Position numbers and translations under genes: made by a program
NCBI RefSeq assembly: GCF_030409755.1
Contig: NZ_JAUFQE010000002.1
Location: 620,001-684,000, forward strand
DNA: 64,000 bases
DNA from: Vibrio lentus
Lineage (GTDB): Bacteria; Pseudomonadota; Gammaproteobacteria; Enterobacterales; Vibrionaceae
Direction: 5' to 3'
In this document: positions 46,123 to 55,259 of the stretch, piece by piece
Layout of the letters: every line of letters starts with the position of its first letter
Numbering within the stretch: position 1 is the stretch's first letter
The notes under the pieces: generated by a model
Databases searched by the model: none
Seen by the model: the letters and a program-made list of their open reading frames with translations, nothing else
What the model was told of the DNA's origin: nothing

Positions 46123-46479
46123 ATGAGTGAAGAGTCATTCACCCAGAAACGCAAATATTACCGCTTGAAGTACCCAAAAAAGGCACGTCCAGTGATGCGA
46201 ATTAAGGATGAGCTTTTTCATGTCAGTGAAGTGTCTGAAAAGGGTGTGCGCTTGATGATGCGTAACATCATTCCTGTTTATCGAGGTTTCTCAATGGCAG
46301 GCAGCTTAAGATTGCACGATAACAACACCATTGATATTAGTGGTGCAGTGCTGCGACAAGAAGGTGATGAAGTGATTGTTCAGTTGTTACAAGGACCAAG
46401 CTTCAAAGATATGGTGTCAGAACAAAGACACATTAGGCAAAGATACCCGGTGTTTTTTGCTAGCCTCAGAGTGGCATAG
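46123..46479 (+). CDS. PilZ domain protein
   Basis: 118 aa. The c-di-GMP-binding PilZ elements are RKYYRLKYP (RxxxR near residues 10-14) and HVSEVSEKGVRLMM (D/NxSxxG variant: EVSEKG). The first Asp/Asn of the second motif is Glu here, so binding could be weak. AGGGAG lies six bases before ATG 46123; an earlier in-frame TTG at 46087 lacks a site. It may link c-di-GMP to motility or surface traits; partners are unknown. Confidence 0.75.
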   Translation: MSEESFTQKRKYYRLKYPKKARPVMRIKDELFHVSEVSEKGVRLMMRNIIPVYRGFSMAGSLRLHDNNTIDISGAVLRQEGDEVIVQLLQGPSFKDMVSEQRHIRQRYPVFFASLRVA

Positions 46480-46535
46480 AAAGTTTTTAAAGTTAGATGT
46501 CTTAAAGCTCAATTCACGCATTCAAAGCTGATATT

Positions 46536-46572
46536 AAAAAGCCCAGCACTTTCACAAGTGCTGGGCTTTGCT
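46536..46572. terminator. Bidirectional terminator between PilZ and M14 genes
   Basis: AAAGCCCAGCACTT pairs with AAGTGCTGGGCTTT around TCAC, preceded by A and followed by T. The flanking genes converge. Confidence 0.88.
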
Positions 46573-46635
46573 ATATGTGTAAGCAAACTAACTGATACGG
46601 ACGAACTAAGTAGCTTAGTCTGTCTATGGTTCGTT

Positions 46636-47760
46636 TTATAGCTCGTCTACTGTTGCCCAAACCGCTGCTAGCATGTCGTGACCAAATGCAACGCTACGCT
46701 CTGGAGACCAACCGTACAGTTCGTCAGCGTGGCTGATGTGATCTTTAAATGGCATCTCTACGGTGTAAGCCAAACATTTGAACTGCTCGCTGATCCAGTT
46801 TGTGCCAACCGTCATATTCGCTTTGCCTGGCTCGTCTTTATCGTAACCAAATTCATCTTGGAACTCTGGCGTGATAGTCAGAAGCGCTTGCTTGAAGTGA
46901 TTCTCTAGTTTTGCAATGCGTTCGTTGTATGAAGGCGTGCCTTCGCTACCCGCGACAAAGTTATACGGGATTGCTTCGTCGCCGTGAATGTCTAGACATA
47001 GGTCAACGCCCGTTTCTAGCATGCGCTCGCGAACAAGGAATACTTCTGGGCTGCGTTCCATAGAAGGTGATTGCCATTCACGGTTCAGGTTAACGCCAAT
47101 CGCGTTAGTACGTAAGTGACCGCGGATGCTGCCATCTGGGTTCATGTTAGGCACAACACGGAATACAACGCTGTCTAGCAGTGAGCGGCCTACTGTGTCT
47201 GTCTCATCGAGTAGACGTTGAAGCAAGCCTTCGATTAGCCATTCAGCCATGGTCTCGCCAGGGTGTTGGCGACCAATAACCCAGATGTTTTTCTTCTCTT
47301 CACTTGGCTCACCGATAGTTAGCAAAGTGATGTCATTGTTGTCTAATGTGTGACCCAGAGTTTCTAGCTTACAAGCAGGGTGCGTTTGAGCACTGTGCAG
47401 AAGATCTTGATGACGATCGTATGAGTACGGCGCGAAGTACGCGAAGTACATTGAATCGTGTTCAGGAATGATGTCGAAACTTAGTGTGTCGCCATCGAAC
47501 TGAGATGGGATACGGAACCATTCTTCACGGTCATAAGATGCAACCACATCGTAATCTTTCCAGCCTTCAGGATAAGCAGAAGTTGCCAATTGACCGATTT
47601 CAAAGTGATGAGCTTGTTGAGCTTCACTCTCTAAACGGAAGTGGAACCACTGAGATATTTCAGTCTGGTTGTCTGCTGGGATCGTCAGTTGAATGTTTTG
47701 TGGTGAATCTGCTGAAACGACGTGAATGTTGCCGCTTTCGAAGTTGCTGAAAATTTTCAT
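46636..47760 (-). CDS. M14-family zinc carboxypeptidase (cytosolic CCP-like)
   Basis: 374-aa protein with an N-terminal beta domain (residues 1-120) and a zinc carboxypeptidase domain. Zinc ligands appear as GRQHPGETMAEW (H and E of HxxE) and DIHGDEAIP (second His); the catalytic Glu is probably in YTVEMPFKD near the end. This arrangement matches the bacterial cytosolic carboxypeptidase (M14B, AGBL-like) group. There is no signal peptide. ATG 47760 is chosen as MKIFSNFESGNIHV is the usual family start; the frame is open to 47823. Substrate unknown. Confidence 0.85.
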   Translation of the reverse strand: MKIFSNFESGNIHVVSADSPQNIQLTIPADNQTEISQWFHFRLESEAQQAHHFEIGQLATSAYPEGWKDYDVVASYDREEWFRIPSQFDGDTLSFDIIPEHDSMYFAYFAPYSYDRHQDLLHSAQTHPACKLETLGHTLDNNDITLLTIGEPSEEKKNIWVIGRQHPGETMAEWLIEGLLQRLLDETDTVGRSLLDSVVFRVVPNMNPDGSIRGHLRTNAIGVNLNREWQSPSMERSPEVFLVRERMLETGVDLCLDIHGDEAIPYNFVAGSEGTPSYNERIAKLENHFKQALLTITPEFQDEFGYDKDEPGKANMTVGTNWISEQFKCLAYTVEMPFKDHISHADELYGWSPERSVAFGHDMLAAVWATVDEL

Positions 47761-47912
47761 TGTAGTTTTTATCTCGTAGTTGAGTTGCCGTAAGATTAGC
47801 ACACTTTTTTTCGAGCAAACCACTAACTAAATCGTAATGAGATGTTATTTCAGCTATCTGTTTTTTCGCTGCCTACTTTTAAATCGTCAGCTGTTTAACT
47901 GTTAACTTTGAG

Positions 47913-48188
47913 CTATCGACGCTGGCAAGTAGTACAGCCACGACAGGCTGATCGTGTGTAGCGATCCAGCTTACTGCGTTGCACCTTACAATAGGCATTT
48001 TTCAGCGCTCTTCTTCCAGAAAACCAATCATCCGGTTTTGACAGGATCAGATAACCATTGAAGCGCTTCACAAGCTCTATTCTATTTTGGTCGATGAACT
48101 TGCTATCAAATCCAATTTCAAAGTAATCAAGCACTTGTTCAATCGAAGTGAAACTCGCTATTTTTTGTTGGAATTCTGTTTGGTTCAT
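47913..48188 (-). CDS. NifW-like small protein with C-terminal Cys cluster
   Basis: 91 aa. VLDYFEIGFDSKFIDQNRIELVKRFNGYL followed by an Arg/Ala-Leu helix fits the NifW family (nitrogenase-stabilising protein: F-D-x(5)-NR-x-H/E-x(2)-KRF-x-YL). The C-terminus SACRGCTTCQRR adds a CxxCxxC cluster that I do not know from classical NifW. ATG 48188 is preceded by ACTCCCC only (weak site). No nif gene is near, and most vibrios of this kind do not fix nitrogen, so the job is probably something else. Confidence 0.6.
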   Translation of the reverse strand: MNQTEFQQKIASFTSIEQVLDYFEIGFDSKFIDQNRIELVKRFNGYLILSKPDDWFSGRRALKNAYCKVQRSKLDRYTRSACRGCTTCQRR

Positions 48189-48252
48189 GGGGAGTTAGTC
48201 TTTGAAATGGGAGTAACTATTGTACCGAGTCAAAGACTTGTTTTATTGACTT

Positions 48253-48296
48253 TAGTTATGACTTATCCAGATTCTAGTTATGACTTATCCAGATTC
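48253..48296 (+). repeat. Two tandem copies of a 22-bp unit
   Basis: Positions 48253-48274 and 48275-48296 are identical (unit begins TAGTTATGACTTATCC), with a partial third copy TAGTTGTG. It lies in the intergenic space between the NifW-like gene and the Trp-rich protein gene, whose promoter may overlap it. Confidence 0.85.
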
Positions 48297-48383
48297 TAGT
48301 TGTGGGCTTTTTAACTTGAAGTGATCCTTTTAACTTTCTGAGGCTTATAGATAAAACATCAATAAACTGTGCAGGAAAAAATC

Positions 48384-48596
48384 ATGAATCGAATCAATCC
48401 AAGGAAGTTACTTCGTAGTAAATGGACCGCGGTTAGCCCGGTAAAGAAGGAGAAACACTTCATGATTACTGAGGTTGAATTCGAAGAAGGGGAGGTGATT
48501 CGTTGCTTAATAGAAGCGGTGATGACCAAACGAGAGGAAGCCATCAATTGGCGGGATTTGACCGACAAAGATCATTGGCTTCCTGGTTGGAAATAA
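48384..48596 (+). CDS. TIGR02450 family Trp-rich small protein
   Basis: 70 aa. NPRKLLRSKWTAVSPVKKEKHFMITEV and WRDLTDKDHWLPGWK fit the TIGR02450 pattern, a conserved small Trp-rich protein of unknown function in gamma-proteobacteria. ATG 48384 follows AGGAAAAAATC. No membrane segment. Confidence 0.85.
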   Translation: MNRINPRKLLRSKWTAVSPVKKEKHFMITEVEFEEGEVIRCLIEAVMTKREEAINWRDLTDKDHWLPGWK

Positions 48597-48649
48597 AGGT
48601 GTGAAGTCAGCACCTGAAGTAAGGACAAGAAAGCCCAGATCTGCCAGTT

Positions 48650-49387
48650 TTAACTGCCAGATACCGTGCGTAATTGCCAGTACTTGAGCCCCTCTAACAC
48701 ACCCTCAGCGTGTGTTGCTCTGCTGGTATACACGTTGTCTCTATCCGATAGGTGGGCAACCTCAGGGTAATGATTAGCCACCAAGATCGAGTTTACGCCC
48801 TCTATCGTCAACATAGAGGTGTCGTTGGCAGAATCACCCGCTACGCACACTTCATCAACGCTCAAATCATGTTGTTTGAGCAGGTGATGAATCGCAGTCG
48901 CTTTGTTGACACCCTTCGGTGTGATGTCCAAATACCAATCGTGAGAGTAGGTGAGGTGTACATCCAATCCGTGTGACTTCAAGCTCGATTCGATCAGCTC
49001 GTGTTGAGGCTTAGACAGTTTTCCTTCAAAGGTAATCTTGCAGTCGCCTTGATGGTTATCTAAGCGTTCTCCCATGAAATCGAGTGGCGCAAGTGCTGAC
49101 TCGACCTTTGATTTGTTCCACGACGCTTCTAATTGGTTATGCCAAATATGATCGGGCTTTTGGGAGTGGTCGTGGTGAATTCTGGTGCCCACATCGCTGA
49201 TAATACTGTGTGGTTTCGGGTAGTTATCCGACGCTAAACCCACCCTAATAGAGGGTAGAGTTCTTCCCGTCGCAATGATAAATCGGATATCAGATTGCTC
49301 AGTTAAGTAGTCAAATAATTGATTAACCCCATGAGATGAACCTCCATCAAGCGTCCCATCAAAGTCACATACCAACATTTTTATCAT
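48650..49387 (-). CDS. HAD-IIB family phosphatase, sucrose-phosphatase-like
   Basis: 245-aa HAD hydrolase: motif I CDFDGTLD (nucleophile Asp 8), motif II ATGRTLPS, conserved Lys in GVNKATAIHHLL, and motif IV VAGDSANDTSML. The cap between II and III is of the IIB type seen in sucrose-6-phosphate, mannosyl-3-phosphoglycerate and Cof-like phosphatases. The substrate is not certain. The next gene upstream is 781 nt away, so it is transcribed alone from the proV leader region. Confidence 0.82.
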   Translation of the reverse strand: MIKMLVCDFDGTLDGGSSHGVNQLFDYLTEQSDIRFIIATGRTLPSIRVGLASDNYPKPHSIISDVGTRIHHDHSQKPDHIWHNQLEASWNKSKVESALAPLDFMGERLDNHQGDCKITFEGKLSKPQHELIESSLKSHGLDVHLTYSHDWYLDITPKGVNKATAIHHLLKQHDLSVDEVCVAGDSANDTSMLTIEGVNSILVANHYPEVAHLSDRDNVYTSRATHAEGVLEGLKYWQLRTVSGS

Positions 49388-50168
49388 TTGAATTCCCTGT
49401 TCTTTTCTCTAATCATCACGGAAAGAATATCCATTTCTTCTATAAAGAATGGCTCAGCAATGAGCACTCTACAAGTTGTCTTTTGGCTTAGGTAATCGAC
49501 ATTCAATAGTTTGCAGCAAGCGTCACAGTCGGCGTTATGTTCTGGATATTAAAGATAATTCTATCAATCGAAACTGTGCTTAATTGGGTTCAATTTTAAC
49601 AGTTGTTTCTACTTTTTTTGGTAATTTTTCGTCCCTTCTATTCGTTTGATTTGTAATTTTGAATGCCTCTCTTTCCTCGTTGATTTCATGCAGAACCCTC
49701 GTGTTATACAGACAAAGGCTCAGGGGGTATTTGACCTTCGTAACAGAGCCAATCACCAGTTTGTAAATGACACCAAAATCGGCGTCAAATAGTTTGTATT
49801 CGAATTATTTGTGCACGAACTATTTGTACGTATTCGTGGTCTATTTAGCTTATTAATTGTTCTGATGTGAAATAAATATTCAATAATCTATCAGTAAGTA
49901 ATACATAATATTGCAGATGATGTCATCGATTTAAAGTCTTTTATTATCAGTATTTTGCTATAATTTCGCTTGAAATTTAACCTTTGTTTTGGTTGGTGGT
50001 TTAGTGGTTTTATTCCATATTTACAGAACGCGACCCCTTGATTTACAGGGTTTAATTGCTTAGAGTGCTAATCGTTTTTCGGGTTTAAATAACCATTTTA
50101 AAGCTTAAACAACCGTTTTTAAGTTTAAATAACTATTAGTTTAAATAACTAAGAAAGGATTAGATTAC
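49388..50168 (+). promoter_or_regulatory. 781-nt repeat-rich control region upstream of proVWX
   Basis: No gene is supported here. A 12-bp inverted repeat (CAAATAGTTTGT at 49786-49797, ACGAACTATTTG at 49815-49826, one mismatch) overlaps a direct repeat of CGAA(T/C)TATTTGT at 49801 and 49816. Just before proV, four degenerate copies of GTTTAAATAAC lie at 50083, 50103, 50123 and 50139, spaced 20, 20 and 16 nt. They fit an operator for an osmotic-stress regulator such as CosR (known to act on proU-type operons in Vibrio) or an AT-rich H-NS nucleation region; which regulator is inference. Confidence 0.5.
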
Positions 50169-51356
50169 ATGGATCCCATACTGGAAGTTAAGGGACTGTA
50201 CAAGGTGTTTGGTGAAGACACCGACCGTGCTTTTACAATGATTAATGAAGGTGCGAACAAAGATAAAGTTTTCGAAGAAACAGGTTTAACGATCGGCGTT
50301 AACGATGTTTCTCTTAGTATTCAAGAAGGCGAGATTTTCGTAATAATGGGACTGTCAGGATCTGGCAAATCAACCCTAGTACGCCTTCTTAACCGCTTGA
50401 TTGAACCTACCAAAGGTAATGTGCTTCTTCGAGGCAAAGACATTGCCCATATCTCAGAAGATGAACTCCGCGAAGTCCGTCGCAACAACATCTCTATGGT
50501 TTTCCAAAACTTCGCATTGATGCCTCACATGACAGTGATTGAAAACGCTGCGTTTGGTCTTGAGTTAGCGGGTGTTGAAGTCGATAAGCGAAAACAGTCA
50601 GCATTTGAAGCGTTAGAGCGAGTAGGTCTTGGCGCGTATTCGGAATCTTACCCAGATGAGTTGTCTGGTGGTATGAAGCAGCGTGTAGGTTTGGCTCGTG
50701 CTCTAGCTTGCGACCCCGATATTCTGTTGATGGACGAAGCATTTTCTGCGCTCGATCCTTTGATTCGTACTGAAATGCAAGACGAGCTAATTCGTCTTCA
50801 AAATGACGATAAACGAACGATTGTTTTCATCTCGCATGATTTGGATGAAGCGATGCGTATCGGTGATCGAATTGCGATTATGCAAAATGGCGAAGTGGTT
50901 CAAGTGGGTACTCCTGACGAGATCTTAAATAACCCAGCGAACGACTACGTTGAAGCCTTTTTCCGTGGTGTGAACGTAGCAAGTGTGCTTACTGTGAAAG
51001 ACATTGCACGTAAGAAGCCAGCTGCGGTATTTAAGAAGTCAGAGCATGACGGCCCAGCTTCCGCCCTACAAATCTTGATGGATAACGACCGCGAATACGG
51101 CATCGTTGTTGAGAAGAGCAGTCACTACTCAGGCATTGTGTCTATCGAGTCCCTTCGTAAAGCCCATAAAGAGAACAAATCATTAGTTAGCGCACAGCTA
51201 GCTGATGGCTTAACTCTCAATCCAGATTTACCAATCAATGATGTACTTGGCCTTGTGGGTGGCGTGCCTTATTCCGTTCCTGTTGTGGACGATAAAGGTA
51301 ATTACTTCGGCGTTGTGACGAAATCACGACTGCTACAAACATTGGATAAGGGATAG
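50169..51356 (+). CDS. proV: Glycine betaine/proline ABC transporter ATPase
   Basis: ATPase of the osmoprotectant importer, 395 aa (E. coli ProV 400). Walker [10 protein letters not shown] (about 63-71), signature [16 protein letters not shown] (about 161-176), Walker [14 protein letters not shown], and two C-terminal CBS-like domains (from about 285) that regulate transport by ionic strength. AAAGGA precedes the ATG. First gene of proVWX. Confidence 0.96.
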   Translation: MDPILEVKGLYKVFGEDTDRAFTMINEGANKDKVFEETGLTIGVNDVSLSIQEGEIFVIMGLSGSGKSTLVRLLNRLIEPTKGNVLLRGKDIAHISEDELREVRRNNISMVFQNFALMPHMTVIENAAFGLELAGVEVDKRKQSAFEALERVGLGAYSESYPDELSGGMKQRVGLARALACDPDILLMDEAFSALDPLIRTEMQDELIRLQNDDKRTIVFISHDLDEAMRIGDRIAIMQNGEVVQVGTPDEILNNPANDYVEAFFRGVNVASVLTVKDIARKKPAAVFKKSEHDGPASALQILMDNDREYGIVVEKSSHYSGIVSIESLRKAHKENKSLVSAQLADGLTLNPDLPINDVLGLVGGVPYSVPVVDDKGNYFGVVTKSRLLQTLDKG

Positions 51357-51359
51357 ATC

Positions 51360-52454
51360 ATGTCGTCGGAACAAACAAATAATGACCCATGGTCGCAATC
51401 GGCTCCTGCAGCTCAACCTGCAAGTGATCCTTGGGGCCAAGCCGCTGATACTTCACCATCTGCAGATTGGTTAAGTAGCGAAACCATAGAAACCATTCCT
51501 TTTGATCCACTTAATCCTTTTGCAGAAGCCGTTCTGCCTGTTGATACTTGGGTTGAGTCTGGATTGAATTGGCTAGTTGAACACGGACGCCCGTTATTTC
51601 AGGCAATACGTGTGCCTATCGATTTCATTTTGAGTTCATTTGAAACGGCATTGGTGTCTACACCAGCTCCGTTCATGTTGATCATCTTGTTTCTCGTCGC
51701 ATGGCAGTTTTCAAATCTGAAGCTTGGTGTGGCTACTGCAGTATCGTTGACATTCATTGGCTTGATTGGCGCTTGGTCTGAAGCGATGACCACACTTTCA
51801 CTGGTTATGACGTCGGTCTTCTTCTGCCTGTTGATTGGTTTACCCATGGGGATATGGCTCGCCCGCAGCAATACGGCGGCTAAATTCGTGCGCCCAATTC
51901 TCGACGCAATGCAAACGACGCCAGCCTTCGTTTACCTCGTACCCATCGTAATGTTGTTTGGTATCGGTAACGTTCCGGGCGTCGTGGTAACCATCATATT
52001 CGCATTGCCGCCAGTGGTACGTTTAACCATCTTGGGTATTCAGCAGGTACCGGAAGATTTGATCGAAGCGGGTCACTCATTCGGCGCAAGCAAAAAGCAG
52101 ATGCTATATCGAATTCAACTGCCATTGGCATTGCCAACCATTATGGCAGGCGTAAACCAAACACTAATGTTGTCGCTATCTATGGTGGTTATCGCATCAA
52201 TGATCGCGGTAGGCGGTTTAGGTCAAATGGTACTGAGAGGTATCGGCCGTTTAGATATGGGGCTGGCCGCTGTTGGTGGTCTAGGCATTGTTATTTTGGC
52301 AATCCTACTTGACCGCATTACCCAAGTTCTCGGGGTAAATGCAGGTAATACAAAATTACGCTGGTATCACATGGGGCCTGTTTCCCTTGTGCTAAAAGCT
52401 TTAAATCGCGGTAAACAATCAGAACTACAACTAAGGAAAAACACCAATGAATAA
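51360..52454 (+). CDS. proW: Glycine betaine/proline ABC transporter permease
   Basis: 364-aa permease with a long cytoplasmic or periplasmic N-terminal extension rich in Asp, Pro and Trp (residues 1-90), typical of ProW, then about six helices. The coupling loop reads [29 protein letters not shown]. It starts 4 nt after proV ends and overlaps proX by 8 nt. Confidence 0.95.
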   Translation: MSSEQTNNDPWSQSAPAAQPASDPWGQAADTSPSADWLSSETIETIPFDPLNPFAEAVLPVDTWVESGLNWLVEHGRPLFQAIRVPIDFILSSFETALVSTPAPFMLIILFLVAWQFSNLKLGVATAVSLTFIGLIGAWSEAMTTLSLVMTSVFFCLLIGLPMGIWLARSNTAAKFVRPILDAMQTTPAFVYLVPIVMLFGIGNVPGVVVTIIFALPPVVRLTILGIQQVPEDLIEAGHSFGASKKQMLYRIQLPLALPTIMAGVNQTLMLSLSMVVIASMIAVGGLGQMVLRGIGRLDMGLAAVGGLGIVILAILLDRITQVLGVNAGNTKLRWYHMGPVSLVLKALNRGKQSELQLRKNTNE

Positions 52455-53454
52455 TTCATGGAAGAGCAAACTAGCCGTTAGCATCGTTTCGACACTGGCT
52501 GTATCAACGAACGTGTGGGCAGCAAGCTTGCCAGGTGAAGGTGTACCAGTTCAGCCTGTTCAATCTTCAGTTGCTGAAGAAACGTTCCAAACACTGATTG
52601 TTAACCGTGCTCTAGAAGAGCTTGGCTACGATGTGAAATCAACACAAGAAGTGGACTACAACGTAGCTTACACCTCAATTGCAAAAGGTGATGCAACGTT
52701 CTTGACCGTAGGTTGGTTCCCACTACACGCTGATAAATACAAAATGGCAGGTGGCGATGACAAATTCTACCGCGAAGGTCAATATGTTAGTGGTGCCGCT
52801 CAAGGTTACCTAATTGATAAGAAAACGGCAGAAAAGTACAACATCACTAATATTGGTCAGTTAACCGATCCAAAAATTGCGAAGCTGTTTGACGCAGACG
52901 GTGATGGTAAAGCAGACCTAACAGGCTGTAACCCAGGTTGGGGCTGTGAAATGGTTATCGAACACCAACTATCGGCATTCAAACTGGACGATACGGTAAC
53001 TCATAACCAAGGTAACTATGCGGCGATTATTGCCGACACAATTTCACGTTACCAAAAGGGTGAATCAATCCTTTACTACACGTGGACACCATACTGGGTG
53101 AGTGGCGTATTGGTTCCTAACGAAGATGTAGTATGGCTAGAAGTTCCGTTCTCTTCACTACCAGGTGAGCGTTCGAATGTTGATACTACTTTGTCTAATG
53201 GTAAAAACTACGGCTTCGAAATGAACTCAATGCGCATTATTGCGAATAAAGAGTTTGCTAAGAACAACCCATCAGCGGCTAAACTTTTCGAAATCATCAA
53301 ACTTAACATCAATGATGTAAGTGCTCAGAACATGATGATGAGCAAAGGTAAAAACAGCTCTGCGGATATCGAAGCACACGTTAACGGTTGGATTAAAGCG
53401 AATCAAAATACGTTTGATGCTTGGATTGCTGAAGCAAAGCAAGCTTCACTATAA
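52447..53454 (+). CDS. proX: Glycine betaine-binding protein ProX
   Basis: Periplasmic binding protein of 335 aa with Sec signal (cleavage after VWA near residue 25). Ligand-cage aromatics are seen in [21 protein letters not shown] and [11 protein letters not shown], corresponding to the Trp box that holds the trimethylammonium group. An Asp-rich [13 protein letters not shown] loop resembles a calcium-binding motif common in Vibrio ProX proteins. Confidence 0.95.
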   Translation: MNNSWKSKLAVSIVSTLAVSTNVWAASLPGEGVPVQPVQSSVAEETFQTLIVNRALEELGYDVKSTQEVDYNVAYTSIAKGDATFLTVGWFPLHADKYKMAGGDDKFYREGQYVSGAAQGYLIDKKTAEKYNITNIGQLTDPKIAKLFDADGDGKADLTGCNPGWGCEMVIEHQLSAFKLDDTVTHNQGNYAAIIADTISRYQKGESILYYTWTPYWVSGVLVPNEDVVWLEVPFSSLPGERSNVDTTLSNGKNYGFEMNSMRIIANKEFAKNNPSAAKLFEIIKLNINDVSAQNMMMSKGKNSSADIEAHVNGWIKANQNTFDAWIAEAKQASL

Positions 53455-53578
53455 CGGTTACTCACACTTGTTCTAGCTAGACTAACACTTTGATTGGATA
53501 CTATGAGCGTGTTTAGTGATTGTGTAGATTTACTAAGTTGCTTTCAAATAAAGTGATAAGGCGACAAGAGTGAACATT

Positions 53579-53616
53579 AAAAAGCCAGCAGTCCAATTTG
53601 GATTGTTGGCTTTTTG
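53579..53616 (+). terminator. Terminator of proVWX
   Basis: AAAAGCCAGCAGTCC pairs with GGATTGTTGGCTTTT (one G-T and one mismatch) around AATTT, then T run TTTTTG. Confidence 0.88.
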
Positions 53617-53635
53617 TTTTCTGTATCTATTCTTG

Positions 53636-53677
53636 AGCTTCTAGCTTCTAGCTTCTAGCTTCTAGCTTCTAGCTTCT
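53636..53677 (+). repeat. Six perfect tandem copies of AGCTTCT
   Basis: The heptamer AGCTTCT repeats six times without error from 53636 to 53677, followed by AGTTATAGCTCTAG. It ends 10 nt before the stop of the converging SnoaL-like gene (53688) and after the proVWX terminator. Seven is not a multiple of three, but the array is intergenic. Confidence 0.95.
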
Positions 53678-53687
53678 AGTTATAGCT

Positions 53688-54062
53688 CTAGCGTTCGCCT
53701 TGAACTTCAAAATCGTCACTTACTAGACGAGCGCAGCCATCGGCTTCTAAAGCCCAGTGTTCACGATGCACAACACCAAACGCTTTGTTCATTGTCCAGC
53801 TTGCCGTCAGAATGTAGCCGCCTTCTGGGTGTTCCTCCCACTTAACATCGGTGTAATCAACGTCTTTGAAGCCTTGGTCGATGATGTTTTGCCAAAACGC
53901 TTGAATTGCTTCACGACCTTCAAAGGTACCAAATGGGCGAGCTTCCATCACACACGTTTCAGTGTACTGATCTGCACAACCTTTTGCATCTTGGCTGTTG
54001 AATGCTTTCTGCCATGCGTTAATGCCTTGCTTACATGCTTCTAATACTTGGTTGTTTAACAT
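53688..54062 (-). CDS. SnoaL/NTF2-like (YybH-type) protein
   Basis: 124 aa with a cone-shaped NTF2 fold expected from ACKQGINAWQKAFNSQDAKGCADQYTETCVMEARPFGTFEGREAIQAFWQNII, then VDYTDVKWEE and WTMNKAFGVVHREHW. Members act as small-molecule isomerases or binding proteins; this one has no assigned role. GGAG lies seven bases before ATG 54062; the open frame to 54200 overlaps the divergent LysR promoter and is rejected. Divergent from a LysR gene 143 nt away, which may control it. Confidence 0.78.
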   Translation of the reverse strand: MLNNQVLEACKQGINAWQKAFNSQDAKGCADQYTETCVMEARPFGTFEGREAIQAFWQNIIDQGFKDVDYTDVKWEEHPEGGYILTASWTMNKAFGVVHREHWALEADGCARLVSDDFEVQGER

Positions 54063-54204
54063 TGCTTTTCTCCATAGCAGTCTTCTTTCAAACACTGCGT
54101 CTTTGATTTGGGTGTCTCGATAAGTTGGATTAAGTTTAGCCTTGGAAATTGAATTGAAAAACAGAGATAATAGAAAATACTGTATGTAAAAAGAGAACAA
54201 TGGA

Positions 54205-55071
54205 ATGAGTAAGCTAAAGCAGATGTCGATTTTCGCTCACATCGTAGAGCAGGGTTCAGTATCAGCCGCGGCTGAAAAGCTTGAGTTGTCTAAGTCCGTC
54301 GTCAGTCAGCACCTCAAAATTTTGGAACAAGAGTTAGGGGCTTCACTTCTTAAGCGCACAACACGCAGACAAACTCTGACTAGTATGGGTGAACGTTTTT
54401 ATTTGAGTTGCAAAGACATTAACGTGATTGCTGACTCGGCTTGGGATATGGCCAAAGCTGAGCTAGAAGAGCCACAAGGTCGAATTCGAATTACAGCTCC
54501 GAATGCGCTGATGGATTTATTGGTCGCGCCTGTTGTTGCAGACTTGATGAAGCAATACCCGAAGTTAAAACCAGAGCTGATCAGCGATGATCAGCACTTA
54601 AATTTCATGGAGCACGATATTGATCTCGCAGTACGAGTGGGCAGTTCTCGTGACAGTAACCTAAAGCAGAAACGCTTGGGTGAGTTTAAAGATGTGTTGT
54701 GTGGTGTTGAAAGCATGCGAAGTCGTGAGCTTGAATCTATTCCTTATATCGCTAACTCATGGCAAGGAAAACAAGTGACTCATCACTTTAGTTCTCAAAG
54801 CGAACAAGACTTTGTCTACCAACAACAAGCCAGTTGTACCACTAACTCATTTCATAGCTGCCTTGCCTTAATCAAATCAGGCGTTGGCATCGGTGTGATT
54901 CCAGACTTCTACCTTCATCAGCTATCCGATGAGGTGGTCGACATCATGCCAAGTTTTCAATTACCCACTAACACGGTTTATGCGTTGAACCCATTTGCTT
55001 CGAACACACCTATCGCCATTAAACTTTGTATTCAAGCGTTGGAAGAGAAGTTGAAACAGAGTTTTGTTTAA
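54205..55071 (+). CDS. LysR-family transcriptional regulator
   Basis: 288 aa. The winged helix-turn-helix (IFAHIVEQGSVSAAAEKLELSKSVVSQHLKILEQELGASLLKRTTRR) occupies residues 8-60; the effector-binding domain of the CrgA-like branch follows. It probably regulates the divergent SnoaL-like gene, sharing a short 142-nt promoter region. Confidence 0.9.
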   Translation: MSKLKQMSIFAHIVEQGSVSAAAEKLELSKSVVSQHLKILEQELGASLLKRTTRRQTLTSMGERFYLSCKDINVIADSAWDMAKAELEEPQGRIRITAPNALMDLLVAPVVADLMKQYPKLKPELISDDQHLNFMEHDIDLAVRVGSSRDSNLKQKRLGEFKDVLCGVESMRSRELESIPYIANSWQGKQVTHHFSSQSEQDFVYQQQASCTTNSFHSCLALIKSGVGIGVIPDFYLHQLSDEVVDIMPSFQLPTNTVYALNPFASNTPIAIKLCIQALEEKLKQSFV

Positions 55072-55259
55072 TTGGTGTGAGGCTTTCATCTGAATACCCC
55101 GTCTATTCTGAAGGGATGGCCACCAGTCATCTCCTCTCTATCTCTCATTTCTACCTTATCGTGTTCGTTTAATTGTGTAGATATTGGCGAAAAATCAAAC
55201 CCTTACTTATAGTTAATCTTAGTGTCTAGTTGCTTATCAAACGCCAAGAGGTTTAATTA

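Noticed and set aside
47913..48188. Evidence for nitrogen fixation
   Set aside because: A lone NifW-like gene without nif neighbours does not support it.
53636..53677. Possible CRISPR array
   Set aside because: The unit is a 7-nt direct tandem repeat without spacers and without cas genes nearby.
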